The notes under the pieces are model-generated. The model worked only from the letters and a program-made list of their open reading frames with translations. It was not told where the DNA came from and searched no databases. DNA of 64,000 nucleotides from Rhizomys pruinosus (Eukaryota; Chordata; Mammalia; Rodentia; Spalacidae), in assembly GCA_009823505.1 (NCBI GenBank), contig VZQC01006609.1:482334-546333 (forward strand). The letters run 5' to 3'. Made by a program: the position numbers and the translations under genes. This document shows, piece by piece, positions 1 to 9,984 of the stretch. Each line of letters starts with the position of its first letter. Within the stretch, counting starts at the first letter, position 1.

Positions 1-278
1 CTGGGTGCCTCAGTTTCCCTATCAGGAGCCACACTGACCAGCCTCTGCTTCTCTCCCAGGTTCCTGTGACTAGCTGGATAAGATGCAGTGGCTGCTCTGC
101 TCAGCACAAGCAGGTCCCCCTGGGCCAGAAGCCAGGCAGCTTTGCTGTCACCTGACTCTAGTATCTATTCTACACCCTGTGAAGATTGATAGCTGATTGT
201 AAGACACCTTACTCAGAGTCAGGACTTTGCTTGTTATTATATTTCATAGTAACAAAGTTAAAACATTGCCCATAAACA

Positions 279-378
279 GCATTGTGGTATATACCTTTAA
301 TCCCAGACTTCTGTGAGATTGAGGCCAGCCAGGTTTACACAGCGAGTTCCAGGCAAGTTGGGAGTACAGGGACATCCT
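279..378 (+). mobile_element. B1 SINE, degraded
   Basis: 7SL-derived B1 sequence: 'TTTAATCCCAGAC', 'GAGGCCAGCCAGG', 'GAGTTCCAGGCA' and 'CCTGTTTCAAAA' occur in B1 order. The middle is shortened. The A-rich tail has become the adjoining (CA)n array. Confidence 0.8.
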
Positions 379-386
379 GTTTCAAA

Positions 387-399
387 ACACACACACACA

Positions 400-450
<51 letters not shown>
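387..450. repeat. (CA)n microsatellite
   Basis: About 64 bp of CA dinucleotides with one 'ATTC' interruption near 401. It sits at the 3' end of the preceding B1 and probably grew from its A-rich tail. Confidence 0.95.
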
Positions 451-453
<3 letters not shown>

Positions 454-463
454 TTACCCAGGA

Positions 464-660
464 CGTCTGAGATGGCTTATTGAGTAAGAGTGATTGCTAT
501 AAAGACTGACAGTTTGAGTTCAATCTCCAGAACCTACATAGCAGAGGGAAAGAAATAACTCCTTCAAGTTGTCCTCTGGCTTCTGCATATGCACTGTGAT
601 ACATGACTACATGACACCCTCTCCCACTCCTGTTGTATATTGAAATAAATAAATAAATAA
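464..660 (+). mobile_element. B3-type SINE
   Basis: tRNA-like head ('GAGATGGCTTATTGAGTAAG'), a B-box-like 'AGTTCAATCTCC', then 'AAGTTGTCCTCTGGCTTCTGC', which is typical of the B3 body, and an (AAAT)n tail. Diverged, so an old copy. The next 135 bp (661-795) are unique and I see nothing in them. Confidence 0.7.
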
Positions 661-795
661 CCCAGTAGAAGCCATGAGGCCTGCTCCTTATGTGGGACCA
701 TGTAGGGAGGTTGGTGTGAGTCTGGTACCCTGGTTTCATAGCACAGAATTCCTGGGTTCAATATCTGCTCTTGGACTTTAAGAAACACAATAGTA

Positions 796-1016
796 GGGGC
801 TGGAGAGATGGCTCAACAGTTAAGAGCACTGGCTGCTCTTGTGGAGGATCCAGGTTTGGTTCCCAGCACCCATGTCACAGTGGCTAACGACCATCTGTAC
901 CTCCAGTTCTAGGGAGTCTGATGCTCTCTTTTAGCCTCAGTAAGCATTGCGTGCACATGTACACTTGCATGCAGGTGAAACACGCATACACATAAAATAA
1001 AAAATTAAAATTTAAA
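796..1016 (+). mobile_element. B2 SINE, short (older) subfamily
   Basis: Head 'GGGGCTGGAGAGATGGCTCA' with a Pol III A-box region, a decayed B box ('GGTTTGGTTCCC'), a single CCAGTT segment and the tail 'CACATAAAATAAAA'. It lacks the internal duplication of younger copies and has the ancestral GGCTCA head. Divergence is moderate. Confidence 0.9.
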
Positions 1017-1064
1017 AGGAGAAACATGGTGGTCTCTAATGGAGAAGCAGGAGCTGAAGTTCTT

Positions 1065-1287
1065 TTTTTTAATTTTCTATGTGTATGAATGTACTGTCTG
1101 CATGTAGGTTTGTGCACCTGTGTCGCGCAATGCCACAGAGGTCAGAAGAGGGTGTCGGATTCCCCTGGAACTGGAGTTAAAGATGGTTTTTAGCCAACAA
1201 GTGAGTGCTGGGGATCGAAAATCGAACCCGGGTCCTCTGCAAGAGCAGTCGGTGCTCTTAACTGCTGAGCCATCTCTCCAGCCCCCT
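1065..1287 (-). mobile_element. B2 SINE, short subfamily, with 14-bp target duplication
   Basis: Reverse-strand B2 with its poly-A read as T8 at the left end. The 14-bp duplication GAGCTGAAGTTCTT lies at 1051-1064 and 1288-1301. The body has GGAACTGGAGTTAAAGATGG, which is the short form without the internal duplication. Confidence 0.95.
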
Positions 1288-1301
1288 GAGCTGAAGTTCT
1301 T

Positions 1302-2009
1302 GAGATGGGACTAGAGACAGGAGGTGGAGAGGGTGTCTTGGTTGGCATAGGGCCAGATCTAGATGTGTAAAGTGAGTCTCATGGGCCACTACCCAGAGTC
1401 AGTGGCAATTATTTTCCTTGCTTTGAGGGCAGAGGGTCCTAGGAATTTTCCTAAAGGATGATTTAGTTTTCAACATTGAACCTTGCTAGTCTCTTCCCCT
1501 GGGGCCCAGGGTGGGAGAAGGGGGCCTGTGACCTGTGGTCTCCCTGAGGTGTGAGTTTAGGGACCTAGTGTTTCCCAGGAGACTAAGGATGACTTGAATG
1601 CCTTAGGGGGTGGTGGGGGAGGCTGGGTGGTAGCAGCTGGTTGACAGGCAGAGGCAGAGAATTGGCAGCCATCAGACTAGTGCTCCTGTTCTCCCAGCCC
1701 TGCTTCCCCAGGGAACAGATCTCTGAAAGCTAAGACGTTCTGGCCCAAGGACACTGGGAGGCAGGCCTTGGGTTCAGGAAGATTGGGAAGTGGGCTCCCA
1801 GCTCCCAGGCTGTCCAGCCATAACACAAGGTTAGCCAGGGAGAGCCTGACCTGTGGGGACTGGAATCCTCCTGTTTCTTAGGGAATTATAAACTCCATTT
1901 AACAAGACAGAAACAACAAGGCTTTACAAGATCCATTAAGTAACCTAACTACACGTAAAATCAAGGCCAACATTTTGTGAAGTACAGAGTCTTCTGCAAT
2001 ATTGCTGTG
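1302..2009. other. Unique sequence, no gene seen
   Basis: About 700 bp without recognisable repeats, convincing open frames or a CpG island. A somewhat AT-rich stretch at 1880-1985 might be conserved or be a very old repeat, but I cannot assign it. Confidence 0.5.
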
Positions 2010-2660
2010 AGTTGGGTGTCTTTCACGATTCCCTGTGTAAGAGCCTGGTCATAAGCCTGTGGGGCTACGGAGAAGTGGTGGGACCTTTAGGGGGTGGGGC
2101 TTAGTGGGAGGACGCTGAGTGACTAGAAACATGCATGGAAGAAAATAGTGGGACCCCGGTCCCTTCCTCCTGTCCTTTTGCTTCCTGGTTAGTTTAAGAT
2201 GAACAGCTTCGGGGTTGGAGAGATGGCCTAGTGGTTAAGAGCGCCGACCGCTCTTACAGAGGACCTAGGTTCGATCCCCAGCACCCACATGGCGGCTGAG
2301 AACCGTCTTTAACTCCAATTCCAGGAGAACTCCAGTTCCAGGGGAATCTGACACCCTCTTCTGACCTCCGCGGCATTGCACGACATGAGTGCACAGACCT
2401 ACATGCAGACAGTACATTCATACACATACAGAAATAAATAAAAAAAGAGAACCCTCCTTAAAAAAAAAAAAAAAAGATGAACAGTTTCCTCCACCATCTC
2501 TTCCCACCGTGATCCACTGCCTAGCGTCAGGCCCAGAGGCATCAGGGCCAAGCAATCATGGACCGAAACTTGTCAAACCAGGAGCCAGAAAACATTTCCT
2601 AGAAATAAATTGATTTATCTTAACTATTTTGTTACAGTAACTGAAGGCTAACACAAACAC
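2010..2660 (+). mobile_element. MaLR-like LTR, split by a B2
   Basis: The left part (to 2209) has 'GTGGGACCTTTAGGGGGTGG' followed by 'CTTAGTGGGAGG', as in MaLR LTRs. The right part (from 2474) has 'AATAAATTGATTTATC' and ends 'GTTACAGTAACTGAAGGC'. The B2 at 2211-2473 sits inside, flanked by a duplication of AAGATGAACAGYTT. The family name is not resolved. Confidence 0.6.
2211..2473 (+). mobile_element. B2 SINE, long subfamily (GTCTTTAACTCC type)
   Basis: Full-length B2 with the GGCCTAG head variant, B box GGTTCGATCCC, the internal duplicated 'AATTCCAGGAGAACTCC' segment and poly-A. Target duplication AAGATGAACAGYTT at 2196-2209 and 2474-2487. It interrupts a MaLR-like LTR. Confidence 0.95.
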
Positions 2661-2677
2661 GAACTTCAAAATGTTTG

Positions 2678-2917
2678 GGGGCTGGAGAGACAGCCTAGCG
2701 GTTAAGAGCGCCGACTGCTCTTGCAGAGGACCTGCGTTCGATCCCCAGCACCCACATGGTGGCTGAGAACTGTCTGTAACTCCAATTCCAGGAGAACTCC
2801 AGTTCCAGGGGAATCCAACACCCTCTTCTGACCTCCGTGGCATTGTGCGACACAGGTACACAAACCTACATGCAGACAGTACACTCATACACATACAAAA
2901 ATAAATAAAATAAAACC
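2678..2917 (+). mobile_element. B2 SINE, long subfamily (GTAACTCC type)
   Basis: Full-length copy carrying the internal duplication and 'CTGTCTGTAACTCC'. AAAATGTTTG occurs on both sides (ending near 2677 and starting near 2918), consistent with a target duplication. It lies just downstream of the MaLR-like LTR. Confidence 0.95.
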
Positions 2918-2954
2918 CAAAATGTTTGGTGTTCAATAAAACATGGCTGGAGGG

Positions 2955-3251
2955 GATGAGAAGATGGTTCAGTGCATAAAGTGGCTATTCCAAAGGGTAA
3001 GGACCAGAGTTCGAATCCCCAGGATCCAGTCAGAGTAGAATGCAGTGCGGTGAATCTCTTATTTCAGGATACTTCCAGAGAGGCAGGAGAGGAGAGAACC
3101 CGCAGAAGCTTGAGGGTCAGCTAGCTGGAGAAACACAGAGGAACCTGTCTCAAATGAGGTGGAAGGTGAGTATCCAGACCTGAGGTTGCCTTCTGACTTC
3201 CACACACTCCTGTCTACATTCACACAGCCAAACAGCTGCACACATGGATGA

Positions 3252-3283
<32 letters not shown>

Positions 3284-3293
3284 ACACACCAGG
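2955..3293 (+). mobile_element. Composite tRNA/7SL-type SINE (B3/B4-like) with CA tail
   Basis: tRNA-like head ('GAGAAGATGGTTCAGTGCATAAAG', split here by position 2956-2979) with 'GAGTTCGAATCCCC' B box, then a weakly B1-like middle ('GAACCTGTCTCAAA') and a terminal (CA)n array at 3254-3290. It matches the layout of the old composite SINEs elsewhere in the window. Confidence 0.55.
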
Positions 3294-3309
3294 TACTCAA
3301 CAAAGAAAC

Positions 3310-4085
3310 ATTTAAAAATAGCTTGACATAAATATAGACCTATTTCTCTTATTTTATAGGGCAGTATAATCCTATTACCAAGACATACACCAAAGTCTAA
3401 GAAAAATTCAGACTAGTAACTCTTATGAACATAGATGTAAAAATTATTAATGAAATTCTAGCAAATCAAACTATAAGACAGGCTGGAAAGATGGCTCAGT
3501 GGTTGTTCTTACAGAGGGCCCAGGTTTGAGTCCCAGCACCGCCCACATGGCAGCCAACCACTATTCATAACTCTAGTTCCAGGGGATCCAATGTCCTCTT
3601 CTGGTCTCCTTGGGGATTGTATGTCACAGGTGTACTTATATACACACAAGCAAAATACTCATACACATAAAATAAAAATAAACAAAAATCTTTAAAAGGA
3701 AATCTATAAAACACACCAAACACTTAAAAACCTCATGAGGCTTATCCCAGAAATGCAAGCTTGGGAAACAATTTCAAAATCAGCCGATGTGATTTGCTGT
3801 AAAAAGAGACTAAAAAAAAGACCAAACTGCATGGTCACCTTAATAGATGCAGAAAAAGGATTTAACAAAATTTAACATACACCCATAATAAAAAAATCTT
3901 CATCAATCTAGGAATAGAAGGGGATCGATACGTTGTGATGTATGAAAGTTTTTAACATCTCAACTTGGAAAAAGAATGAAGAAAATGGAAAGAACAGTAG
4001 ATTGGGAGAAAGTATTTGTAACTGATGCAAAGATTGGATTAAAAGCTTGGAAGGAACTTCAAAACAGAATAATGTTGACTCTGAC
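3310..4085 (+). mobile_element. Ancient L1 ORF2 fragment, interrupted by a B2
   Basis: Nucleotide similarity to the L1 reverse-transcriptase region: 'ATGAACATAGATGTAAAAAT' and 'GAAATTCTAGCAAATCAAA' to the left, and 'AATAGATGCAGAAAAAGGAT', 'TTTAACAAAATTTAACAT' and 'CTAGGAATAGAAGG' to the right of the B2 at 3481-3697. It is followed by 'TGGGAGAAAGTATTTGTAA', a later ORF2 segment, so part of the ORF is deleted. No open frame survives. Confidence 0.75.
3481..3697 (+). mobile_element. B2 SINE, old, short form
   Basis: Diverged B2 with head 'GGCTGGAAAGATGGCTCAGT', a small deletion in the tRNA-like region and tail 'CATACACATAAAATAAAAAT'. It is inserted in the L1 ORF2 relic. Confidence 0.85.
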
Positions 4086-4127
4086 AGTCCAATTTGTGCT
4101 TATTTTTATTTGTTTATTTTGATATTT

Positions 4128-4366
4128 TTTAATTTTTATTTATTTATTTATTTATGTGTATGAATGTACTGTCTGCATGTAGGTCTGTGCACCCGTGTCC
4201 TGCAGAAGAGGTCAGAAGAGGGTGTCGGATTCCCCCGGAACTGGAGTTCTCCTGGAATTGGAGTTACAGACGGCTCTCAGCCACCATGTGGGTGCTGGGG
4301 ATCGAACCCCGGTCCTCTGTAAGAGCAGTCGGTGCTCTTAACCACTAGGTCATCTCTCCAGCCTCT
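4128..4366 (-). mobile_element. B2 SINE, long subfamily (GTAACTCC type)
   Basis: Reverse-strand B2 with GGAGTTCTCCTGGAATTGG (the internal duplication) and GGAGTTACAGACGG. An (ATTT)n tail is at the left. Target duplication TATTTTGAYATTT at about 4115-4127 and 4367-4379. Confidence 0.93.
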
Positions 4367-4383
4367 ATTTTGACATTTATTTA

Positions 4384-4387
<4 letters not shown>

Positions 4388-4419
<32 letters not shown>

Positions 4420-4576
4420 TGTGCACACATGTGTTCTGCAGGGCATGTGTAGAGGTCAGAGGACAATTTACATAACTTGGCTCTGCCCTCCCATGTGGGC
4501 TCTGAAGGATTGAACTCAGGTTGTCAGGTTTGGTAGCAAGCATCTTTATCAGTGAGTGAGCTCTCTCTTCAGCCCG
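4388..4576 (-). mobile_element. B3 SINE with (GT)n tail
   Basis: Reverse B3: (GT)n at 4388-4417, 'AGAGGTCAGAGGACAATTTA', 'CCATGTGGGCTCTGAAGGAT', 'GAACTCAGGTTGTCAGG' and 'GAGCTCTCTCTTCAGCCC'. This order is typical of B3. Confidence 0.8.
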
Positions 4577-4599
4577 CCAATTTTTTTATTTATTTATTT

Positions 4600-4757
4600 A
4601 TTTATTTTTTTTGGTATTTTTGAGACAGGGTCTCCCTTTTAGTCTCAGCTGGCCTGGAGCTTGCTCTATAGACCAGGCTGGCCTTGAACTCCCAGAGATC
4701 CGCCTGCCTCTGCTTCCCGAGTGCTGGGATGAAAGGCGTGCGCCACCACGCCCAGCC
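4600..4757 (-). mobile_element. B1 SINE
   Basis: Near full-length reverse B1: 'GAGACAGGGTCTCCC', 'GACCAGGCTGGCCTTGAACT', 'AGTGCTGGGATGAAAGGCGT' and 'CACCACGCCCAGC'. An (ATTT)n tail precedes it. Confidence 0.93.
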
Positions 4758-4843
4758 AGCCCTCTAATTTAAAAAATGGACAAAATATTTGGACATTCAC
4801 ACAAGAGCATACACAGAAATCAAATGTATGCTTGCAAAATATT

Positions 4844-5080
4844 CAGCTGGGAATGATGGCTCATGCCTGTAATCCCAGCACTCAGGAGGCAGAGGCAGGA
4901 GGATGCACGGCCAGCCTGAGCTATGTGGTGAGGTGACACATCCCCATAAGCCTGTCACTCAGGACGCAAAAGCAGAAGGCTTGTGAGTTTGAGGTCAGCC
5001 TGAGCTACATGGTAAGGTAACACATCCCCACGTGGCTGGGGTCAGCCTAGGCTACACAGACTCTGTCTCAATACCATTTT
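4844..5080 (+). mobile_element. B1/B4-related SINE with duplicated middle
   Basis: Starts 'GCTGGGAATGATGGCTCATG', then 'GTAATCCCAGCACTCAGGAG'. A block with 'CAGCCTGAGCTA' and 'GGTRAGGTRACACATCCCCA' appears twice (about 4911-4950 and 4995-5032). It ends 'GACTCTGTCTCAAT'. The repeated block suggests a tandem duplication inside the SINE. Confidence 0.65.
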
Positions 5081-6894
5081 CCAGGTTAAATAACACAAAA
5101 AGGAAGAGCACAGCCTTGGCTAAGCAGCTATCAGATGTTAGAGTCTGTGCATCCTCTTAGATGCTCTTAGTATCTTTGAAGCTGAACTTTGAAGTGCATT
5201 GAGTGGGTGTAACTCTCCAAAGACACTCAGCCGGGCTCCACAAGCCTCCTCTCTCATCCCCCGAGGCTGCCTGTGTCCAGCCCTTGAGGGCCTCTTCACT
5301 CTGGCTAGGAGATACTGGATTTTAAACGCCCTGTGTTCATTTCTGTGTCTAACCCATCAACAGGCGTGACCCCACGCAAAATCCAGCAAGGCAGAGGGAG
5401 CAGTGTCACAGGGAACTCGGTTGCATGTTCTTTCTGTGGTGTGGTTTCCCCATCTTTAAGGTGGCGTTCTGCACCCTGGGTCTTCCCTAACCTGGTCCTA
5501 TGCCCTGTCCACCTTCTCTTCCCCCCCCCAGGGGCCCTTTCGCTTCCCCCTCATTCTCTGGTAGAATGGAGGAAACAGGGGGGGGGGTCTCTGTTCCCAA
5601 TTGCTCAGTGACACAGAGGCCTCAAGCCTGGGCAGATAGTGAGTGAGAGGCTGTGTCAGGACCTGGTCCAAGTGACTGCATGATGAGGTTCATGTAGGCT
5701 GTGTAGCCTTTGAAAGCCTTGGGGATGACTTGATCTGCAGATGTGGAGGAGGGGCTGTGGAGCTGGCAGCAGGGGAGAGGTACCGATTGGTCATGAAGAC
5801 CTTGAACATGGGCCAGGAGCTCTGACTTCTGTCCTTGAGGTCCTGAGTAAACACCAAAGGCTGCCTGGAGGCGACAGCACATGGAGGAAGGCTCCTGTGT
5901 AGGGATGCATGTATCTGGGGCACTAGATACTGACCTACAAAGGTGGAACTCAGGAAGGGGGTGGAGCAGGGAGAGAAGTAAGAGTTGGTTGGTAAGAGGC
6001 CAGGGGAGCTGGGGGCTTCTAGAAAGGCCCGTGGGGATGGGGAGCTCTTGTCTCAAGCCTCCTTGCAGTCCTCCGTGCTAGGAGACGTTGCCTGTAGGAG
6101 GTCGGACAGAGCAACAGGACCAGCTTGCCTCCCCACACATCCACCCAAGACTGCACCATCATGGGAAGTAACTAGTACTCTGAGGTGCTATTCAACCTTG
6201 ATCTGGTGCCCCGTCTGAGGGAGCAGTATCTCCAGGCCACTGCCGAGGTGGGTCAGCAGAGGCCGGACCACATGGTCAGGGCAAGGAATTACACAGGAAC
6301 TGGGGAGTCTTGGTTATTTCCCTCTCCCGGTTTGGGGGCTCCCATATAGCAAAGGAAAGCAAGTGGTGATGGGGGGGGCAAGAGCAGAACAAGCCTCATC
6401 TCCTGCTGCACCTAGAGCACAACAGTCAGTTCCTGGAATCCGTGGAGAGCTCGGATTCTCTGGGAGGGTGGAGGTGGGGGTGGGGGGTGGGAATTGGCCA
6501 GAGGGTTGTGGGTTGTGTTGAGAGCTGGGGACTGGGCCCAAGTCCTGGCTTTTCCTCTGCTTTGTTGGGTGCCGCTGGTGATGCCCTCCCTCCTGGGCCC
6601 AGCTTTCCTATTGACTCCTGGGCAAGCCCTTCCCAGTGCCCCGACTCCCCCTGTCCTTCCCCAGGCCTCCCTTACAGGGCTGGGTGTGGGGTGGTTAAAG
6701 AAAGGATGACGGATAGGAAGGGTCGGGAGAAGCTGAGAGTGCCAGACAAGTGTGGGGGGAAATTAGCAATCACCCTGTTTAGCTCGTGATCCTGAAGGCT
6801 GGAGATCCAGACCCGGCAGTGTTATTAATGATGTTAATAAGGATGTGGGACAGCGGCACCACCCGCCGGGCACCACACATCTGTTTCCATTCAC
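5081..6894. other. Unique, GC-rich sequence, no gene seen
   Basis: About 1.8 kb with no recognised SINE, LTR or L1. Open frames up to 144 codons occur on both strands but overlap one another, show no family motif, and are what GC-rich DNA gives by chance. G-runs lie near 5579-5587 and C-runs near 5521-5530. The segment 6785-6900 ('TTATTAATGATGTTAATAAG') is AT-motif-rich and may be conserved. Confidence 0.5.
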
Positions 6895-7015
6895 AGCACC
6901 CTTCTCCCTGATCCTCCTGCATCTGTGTGACTCCACATCTTATATCCTCGCGTACAAATAGGTAAACTGAGGCCGGGAGCTGCTATCTGATTAGCTGAGG
7001 TCAGTGAATAGAAGT
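6895..7015 (-). mobile_element. MIR SINE fragment
   Basis: Reverse MIR: 'TACAAATAGGTAAACTGAGG' followed by 'GAGGTCAGTGAATAGAAG', matching the 'gaaactgaggc...ggtcac' core. Strongly diverged. Confidence 0.6.
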
Positions 7016-7186
7016 GTGTATATGTGAGTTTATGAGTGTGTGTCTGTATGTGTGTATGTGTTTATGAGTGTGTGTGTGCATACCTGGATGTGTATATATG
7101 TGCGTATGTATGTATGTATATGGGCATGTATGTGTATGCATGTATGTGTGTGTACGTGTGTATAGGTGTATATGTGTGTGTGTGTG
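7016..7186. repeat. (TG)n/(TATG)n-rich simple repeat
   Basis: Imperfect TG, TATG and TGCA repeats. The long open frame read through it is a consequence of the repeat. Confidence 0.9.
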
Positions 7187-7547
7187 GCCTTAGCTCTGCT
7201 GGTTTCAAGCCCAGGGCTATTGGCCTTGCACTAGCTTCTGAGTGTGACACGAGTCTCATTTCCTCTTCTTCCTTTCTCTATTTTTATTTTTTGTGCCGTG
7301 ATGCCTAGCATCAACGTTGGGGACTGCCCTCCTGTGCTGTCTACCTTGCTTTCTGAGACTGTGTCTGCCACTGGCTTGGAGCCCACTGAGTAGACCAGCT
7401 GGGTGGCCCGTGAGCCCCAGGGATCCCCCTGTCTCCACCTCCCCAGTGCTGGGAGCACAAGGTGTCACCATGTTCTTTACAAGAGCTCTGGGTCAGATCT
7501 TCAAGCCTGCATACCAAGCTTTCACCAATGAGCCATCTATCCAGCCC
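7187..7547 (-). mobile_element. Composite SINE (B1-like plus tRNA-like head), old
   Basis: The reverse-strand B1-like part is 'TTTCTGAGACTGTGTCTGCC', 'CCACCTCCCCAGTGCTGGGA'. The tRNA-like head at the right end is 'AATGAGCCATCTATCCAGCC'. The left boundary in the TG repeat is uncertain. Just downstream, 7600-7665 ('CCTCAGTTTCCCCATC') resembles a MIR fragment. Confidence 0.55.
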
Positions 7548-7692
7548 CCGTCTTCCCTGTGTGCTCCCACCAGGAGCTGGACCTAACCCAGGAGCTCTGC
7601 GCTGTGGCTCTGGTGAACCATACCTCAGTTTCCCCATCTTTACATGGGGTGTCTTGCCACTCCATGATGATAGAGTTAAGAACTTCAGTGGT

Positions 7693-7927
7693 GGGCTGGA
7701 GAGATGGCCTAGCGGTTAGGAGCGCCGACCGCTCTTGCAGAGGACCCGGGTTCGATCCCCAGCACCCACATGGCGGCCGAGAGCTGTCTGAAACTCCAAT
7801 TCCAGGAGAACTCCAGTTCCAGGGGAATCCGAGACCCTCTTCTGACCTCCGCGGCATTGCACGACATGGGTGCACAGACCTGCATGCAGACAGTGCATTG
7901 GTACACATACAGAAATTTAAAAAAAAA
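7693..7927 (+). mobile_element. B2 SINE, young long subfamily (GAAACTCC type)
   Basis: Full-length. Has GGCCTAGCGGTTAGGAGCGC, B box GGGTTCGATCCCC, 'CTGTCTGAAACTCC' and the internal duplication. Target duplication AAGAACTTCAGYGGT at 7678-7692 and 7928-7942. Confidence 0.96.
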
Positions 7928-8094
7928 AAGAACTTCAGCGGTAGGGCCAGTTCAGAGTTTGGTGCATCACTGTGTTGCCTGAGCTACATCCCAGGGTCCC
8001 CTTCAGGTCAGAGCCTAGCAAGAGGGGGTGGGGCACTGACTTTGCCACTTTGGCCATGTGGAAGGTCATCTGTGGACTCCAGAGTCAATTTTTC

Positions 8095-8329
8095 TTTTTT
8101 TTAATTTTATTTTTGTATGTGTATGAATGTATTGTCTGCATGTAGGTCTGTGCACCCATGTTGTGCAAAGCACCGGAGGTTAGAAGAGGGTGTCGGATTC
8201 CCCTGGAACTGGAGTTCTCCTGGAATTGGAGTTACAGACAGTTCTCAGCTGCCATGTGGGTGCTGGGGAACCCAGGTCCTCTGCAAGAGCGGTCGGTGCT
8301 CTTAACCACTAGGCCATCTCTCCAGCCCT
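8095..8329 (-). mobile_element. B2 SINE, long subfamily (GTAACTCC type)
   Basis: Reverse-strand B2 with a perfect 15-bp target duplication CAGAGTCAATTTTTC at 8080-8094 and 8330-8344. About 10 bp are missing in the B-box region ('CTGGGGAACCCAGG'). Confidence 0.95.
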
Positions 8330-8344
8330 CAGAGTCAATTTTTC

Positions 8345-8945
8345 AAAAGCTGTCCTTCACACCGGAGATGGCCAAGGTCAGCAGCCAGGTCTTCTGTATG
8401 AAATGTAACAGACAGGCAGAGTGATAGCTTCCATATTGGGGATCCTGGCCTGCCCCCACCTTCTGCTCCTGGCACAAGCTGAACACGAGAAAGCCAAGCA
8501 TTGACCCCTTCTCTGCAGCCTCTCAGCCCTGCCTGGTTCCTAAGGGGGCAGCCATACCTCCTCACTGGGCATCCCATCAGGCTGCACCCCCATTGCCCAC
8601 CTGATCCACCGGGCATCACAGAACTCAGCTCCTGAGTCTCCTTGAGTTTTCTCCTGTCCTTCTGTGCAAGCTGGTACCACCCACAGCAGCCCAGCCCTAC
8701 AAGGGTAACTCCCCAGGGTGCTCCTGCCTGGCCTGGGATGGGCCCACCTCCGATTCCCTTCTGCTGTCCCCTCTGTGGCCGTGTACTGGCTTTGGAGGTC
8801 ATGGGTGGTGACTTCTTTCCTTTCCCTCCTGCCCAGGGTGCCCTTCTGGCTTCTGTGTTCCCTCTCTCCACCTAGACAAATGCCATTGCTTTGGGAAGCT
8901 TTTCCTGAGGCCTGGGGCTGAGCCATATCTTATTCCTACCTCAGG
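8345..8945. other. Unique sequence, no gene seen
   Basis: About 600 bp without a recognised repeat. A 178-codon open frame on the reverse strand (8335-8871) starts inside the B2 target duplication and shows no recognisable domain. I regard it as a chance frame. Confidence 0.5.
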
Positions 8946-9157
8946 TACTTCTTTTTCATTTTATTTATTTTATTTGTGTGGATGGGTGCATTGCTTGCAT
9001 GTGTGTAAATGCAACTGTGTTATGCAATGCATAGGTGAAGGTCGGGAGTAGGCGTAAGATCCCTTGGAACTGGAGTTGTGGGAGCTGGGAACAGAACCCA
9101 GGTCCTCTTCAAGAATAATCAGAGCGCTATTAACCACTAGCAATGTCGCCAGCCCCC
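8946..9157 (-). mobile_element. B2 SINE, old
   Basis: Reverse, diverged copy: (TTTA)n tail, 'GGAACTGGAGTTGTGGGAGC' with a deletion, 'GAACCCAGGTCCTCTTC' and 'TCGCCAGCCCC'. Short form. Confidence 0.8.
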
Positions 9158-9308
9158 TTCTTATCATGTTCTTTAGGTTCCCCATGTCCCTCTCCCCACG
9201 ATCAGCCCTGGGTGGAAATGCAGAGACGTGGCTCTCCCCTTCCCTCTATGCTGCTTCGTGCTCCTTGGGCATCTTTTATTTTCATTTATTATTTATTTTT
9301 AAGTACTT

Positions 9309-9697
9309 TTTTTTTTGAGACAGGATCTGTCCTAATTAGCTTTGCCTCCCAACTACACACAGCTTGGAGTCACCTGAGAAGTGAGAGTCACTCGGGACTC
9401 CTTGGATCAGATTGGCCTAGTGGGATCGCCTTGAGTGTCAGTCGATGAGGGAGCACCCAGCCCACCCTGGTACCTTTCATCCCTACAGTGCTTTTGGTCA
9501 CAGTGCTTTGTCACAGCAACAGAAGGAAACTACAACAGGGTCTCGAGCAGGTCAGAATGGCCTCAAAGTCACTCTAAAGCTGAGGATGACCTTGAACTCT
9601 TGATCAAGAGTTGCTACCTCCACCTCCCAAGTGCTGGGATTGCTCAGACTATGTGGTCCTGGGGACGGAACCCAGGGCGCTGTGCCTGCTAAGGAGT
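9309..9697 (-). mobile_element. B4-type SINE interrupted by an LTR
   Basis: The left piece 'TTTTTTTTGAGACAGGATC' (9309-9327) continues at 9538 with 'GGGTCTCGAGCAGGTCAG', 'GATGACCTTGAACTCTTGAT', 'CTCCCAAGTGCTGGGATTG', and then an ID/tRNA-like part 'GGAACCCAGGGCGCTGTGCC'. The two pieces join cleanly once 9328-9537 is removed. Confidence 0.7.
9328..9537 (+). mobile_element. ERVL-type LTR, internally deleted
   Basis: Begins TGTCCTAATTAGC and ends 'CAGCAACAGAAGGAAACTAC' plus AACA, as ERVL-type LTRs here do. 'GATCAGATTGGCCTAGTGGG' matches the 5' third and 'TTTTGGTCACAGTGCTTTG' the 3' end, so the middle is missing. Near-duplicate 5-mers GGATC (9323-9327) and GGGTC (9538-9542) flank it. Confidence 0.6.
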
Positions 9698-9984
9698 CAC
9701 CCTACAAACTGAATACACATCCAACCCCTTGTGTATCATTTAAGCATGGCCCAGGTCACTTCCCTAAGAGGCCTGCAGGGCTTGACTTCACCCAAGCAAT
9801 CTGAGACTCTCATATTCATCAAGGCCAGCTCACCTGATCCCTGACTTGACACAAAAACATACAGAGGATAGGGGATGGGGTTGCCTGCCAAACTCCCATG
9901 ACTGATGAACCACAGGCTAGGGACAAAGGTACAATTTTTAAAAACTTTTTGGGTTAAATATGTTTTAATCATCTTTGAGAACAA
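9698..9984. other. Unique sequence, no gene seen
   Basis: Nothing recognisable. Confidence 0.5.

Noticed and set aside
2211..2290. tRNA-like fold with A and B boxes
   Set aside because: This is the tRNA-derived head of a B2 SINE and not a tRNA gene. The same holds for every B2, B3 and ID head.
8335..8871. 178-codon reverse open frame
   Set aside because: It begins in a B2 target duplication, is low in hydrophobic order, and overlaps other chance frames.
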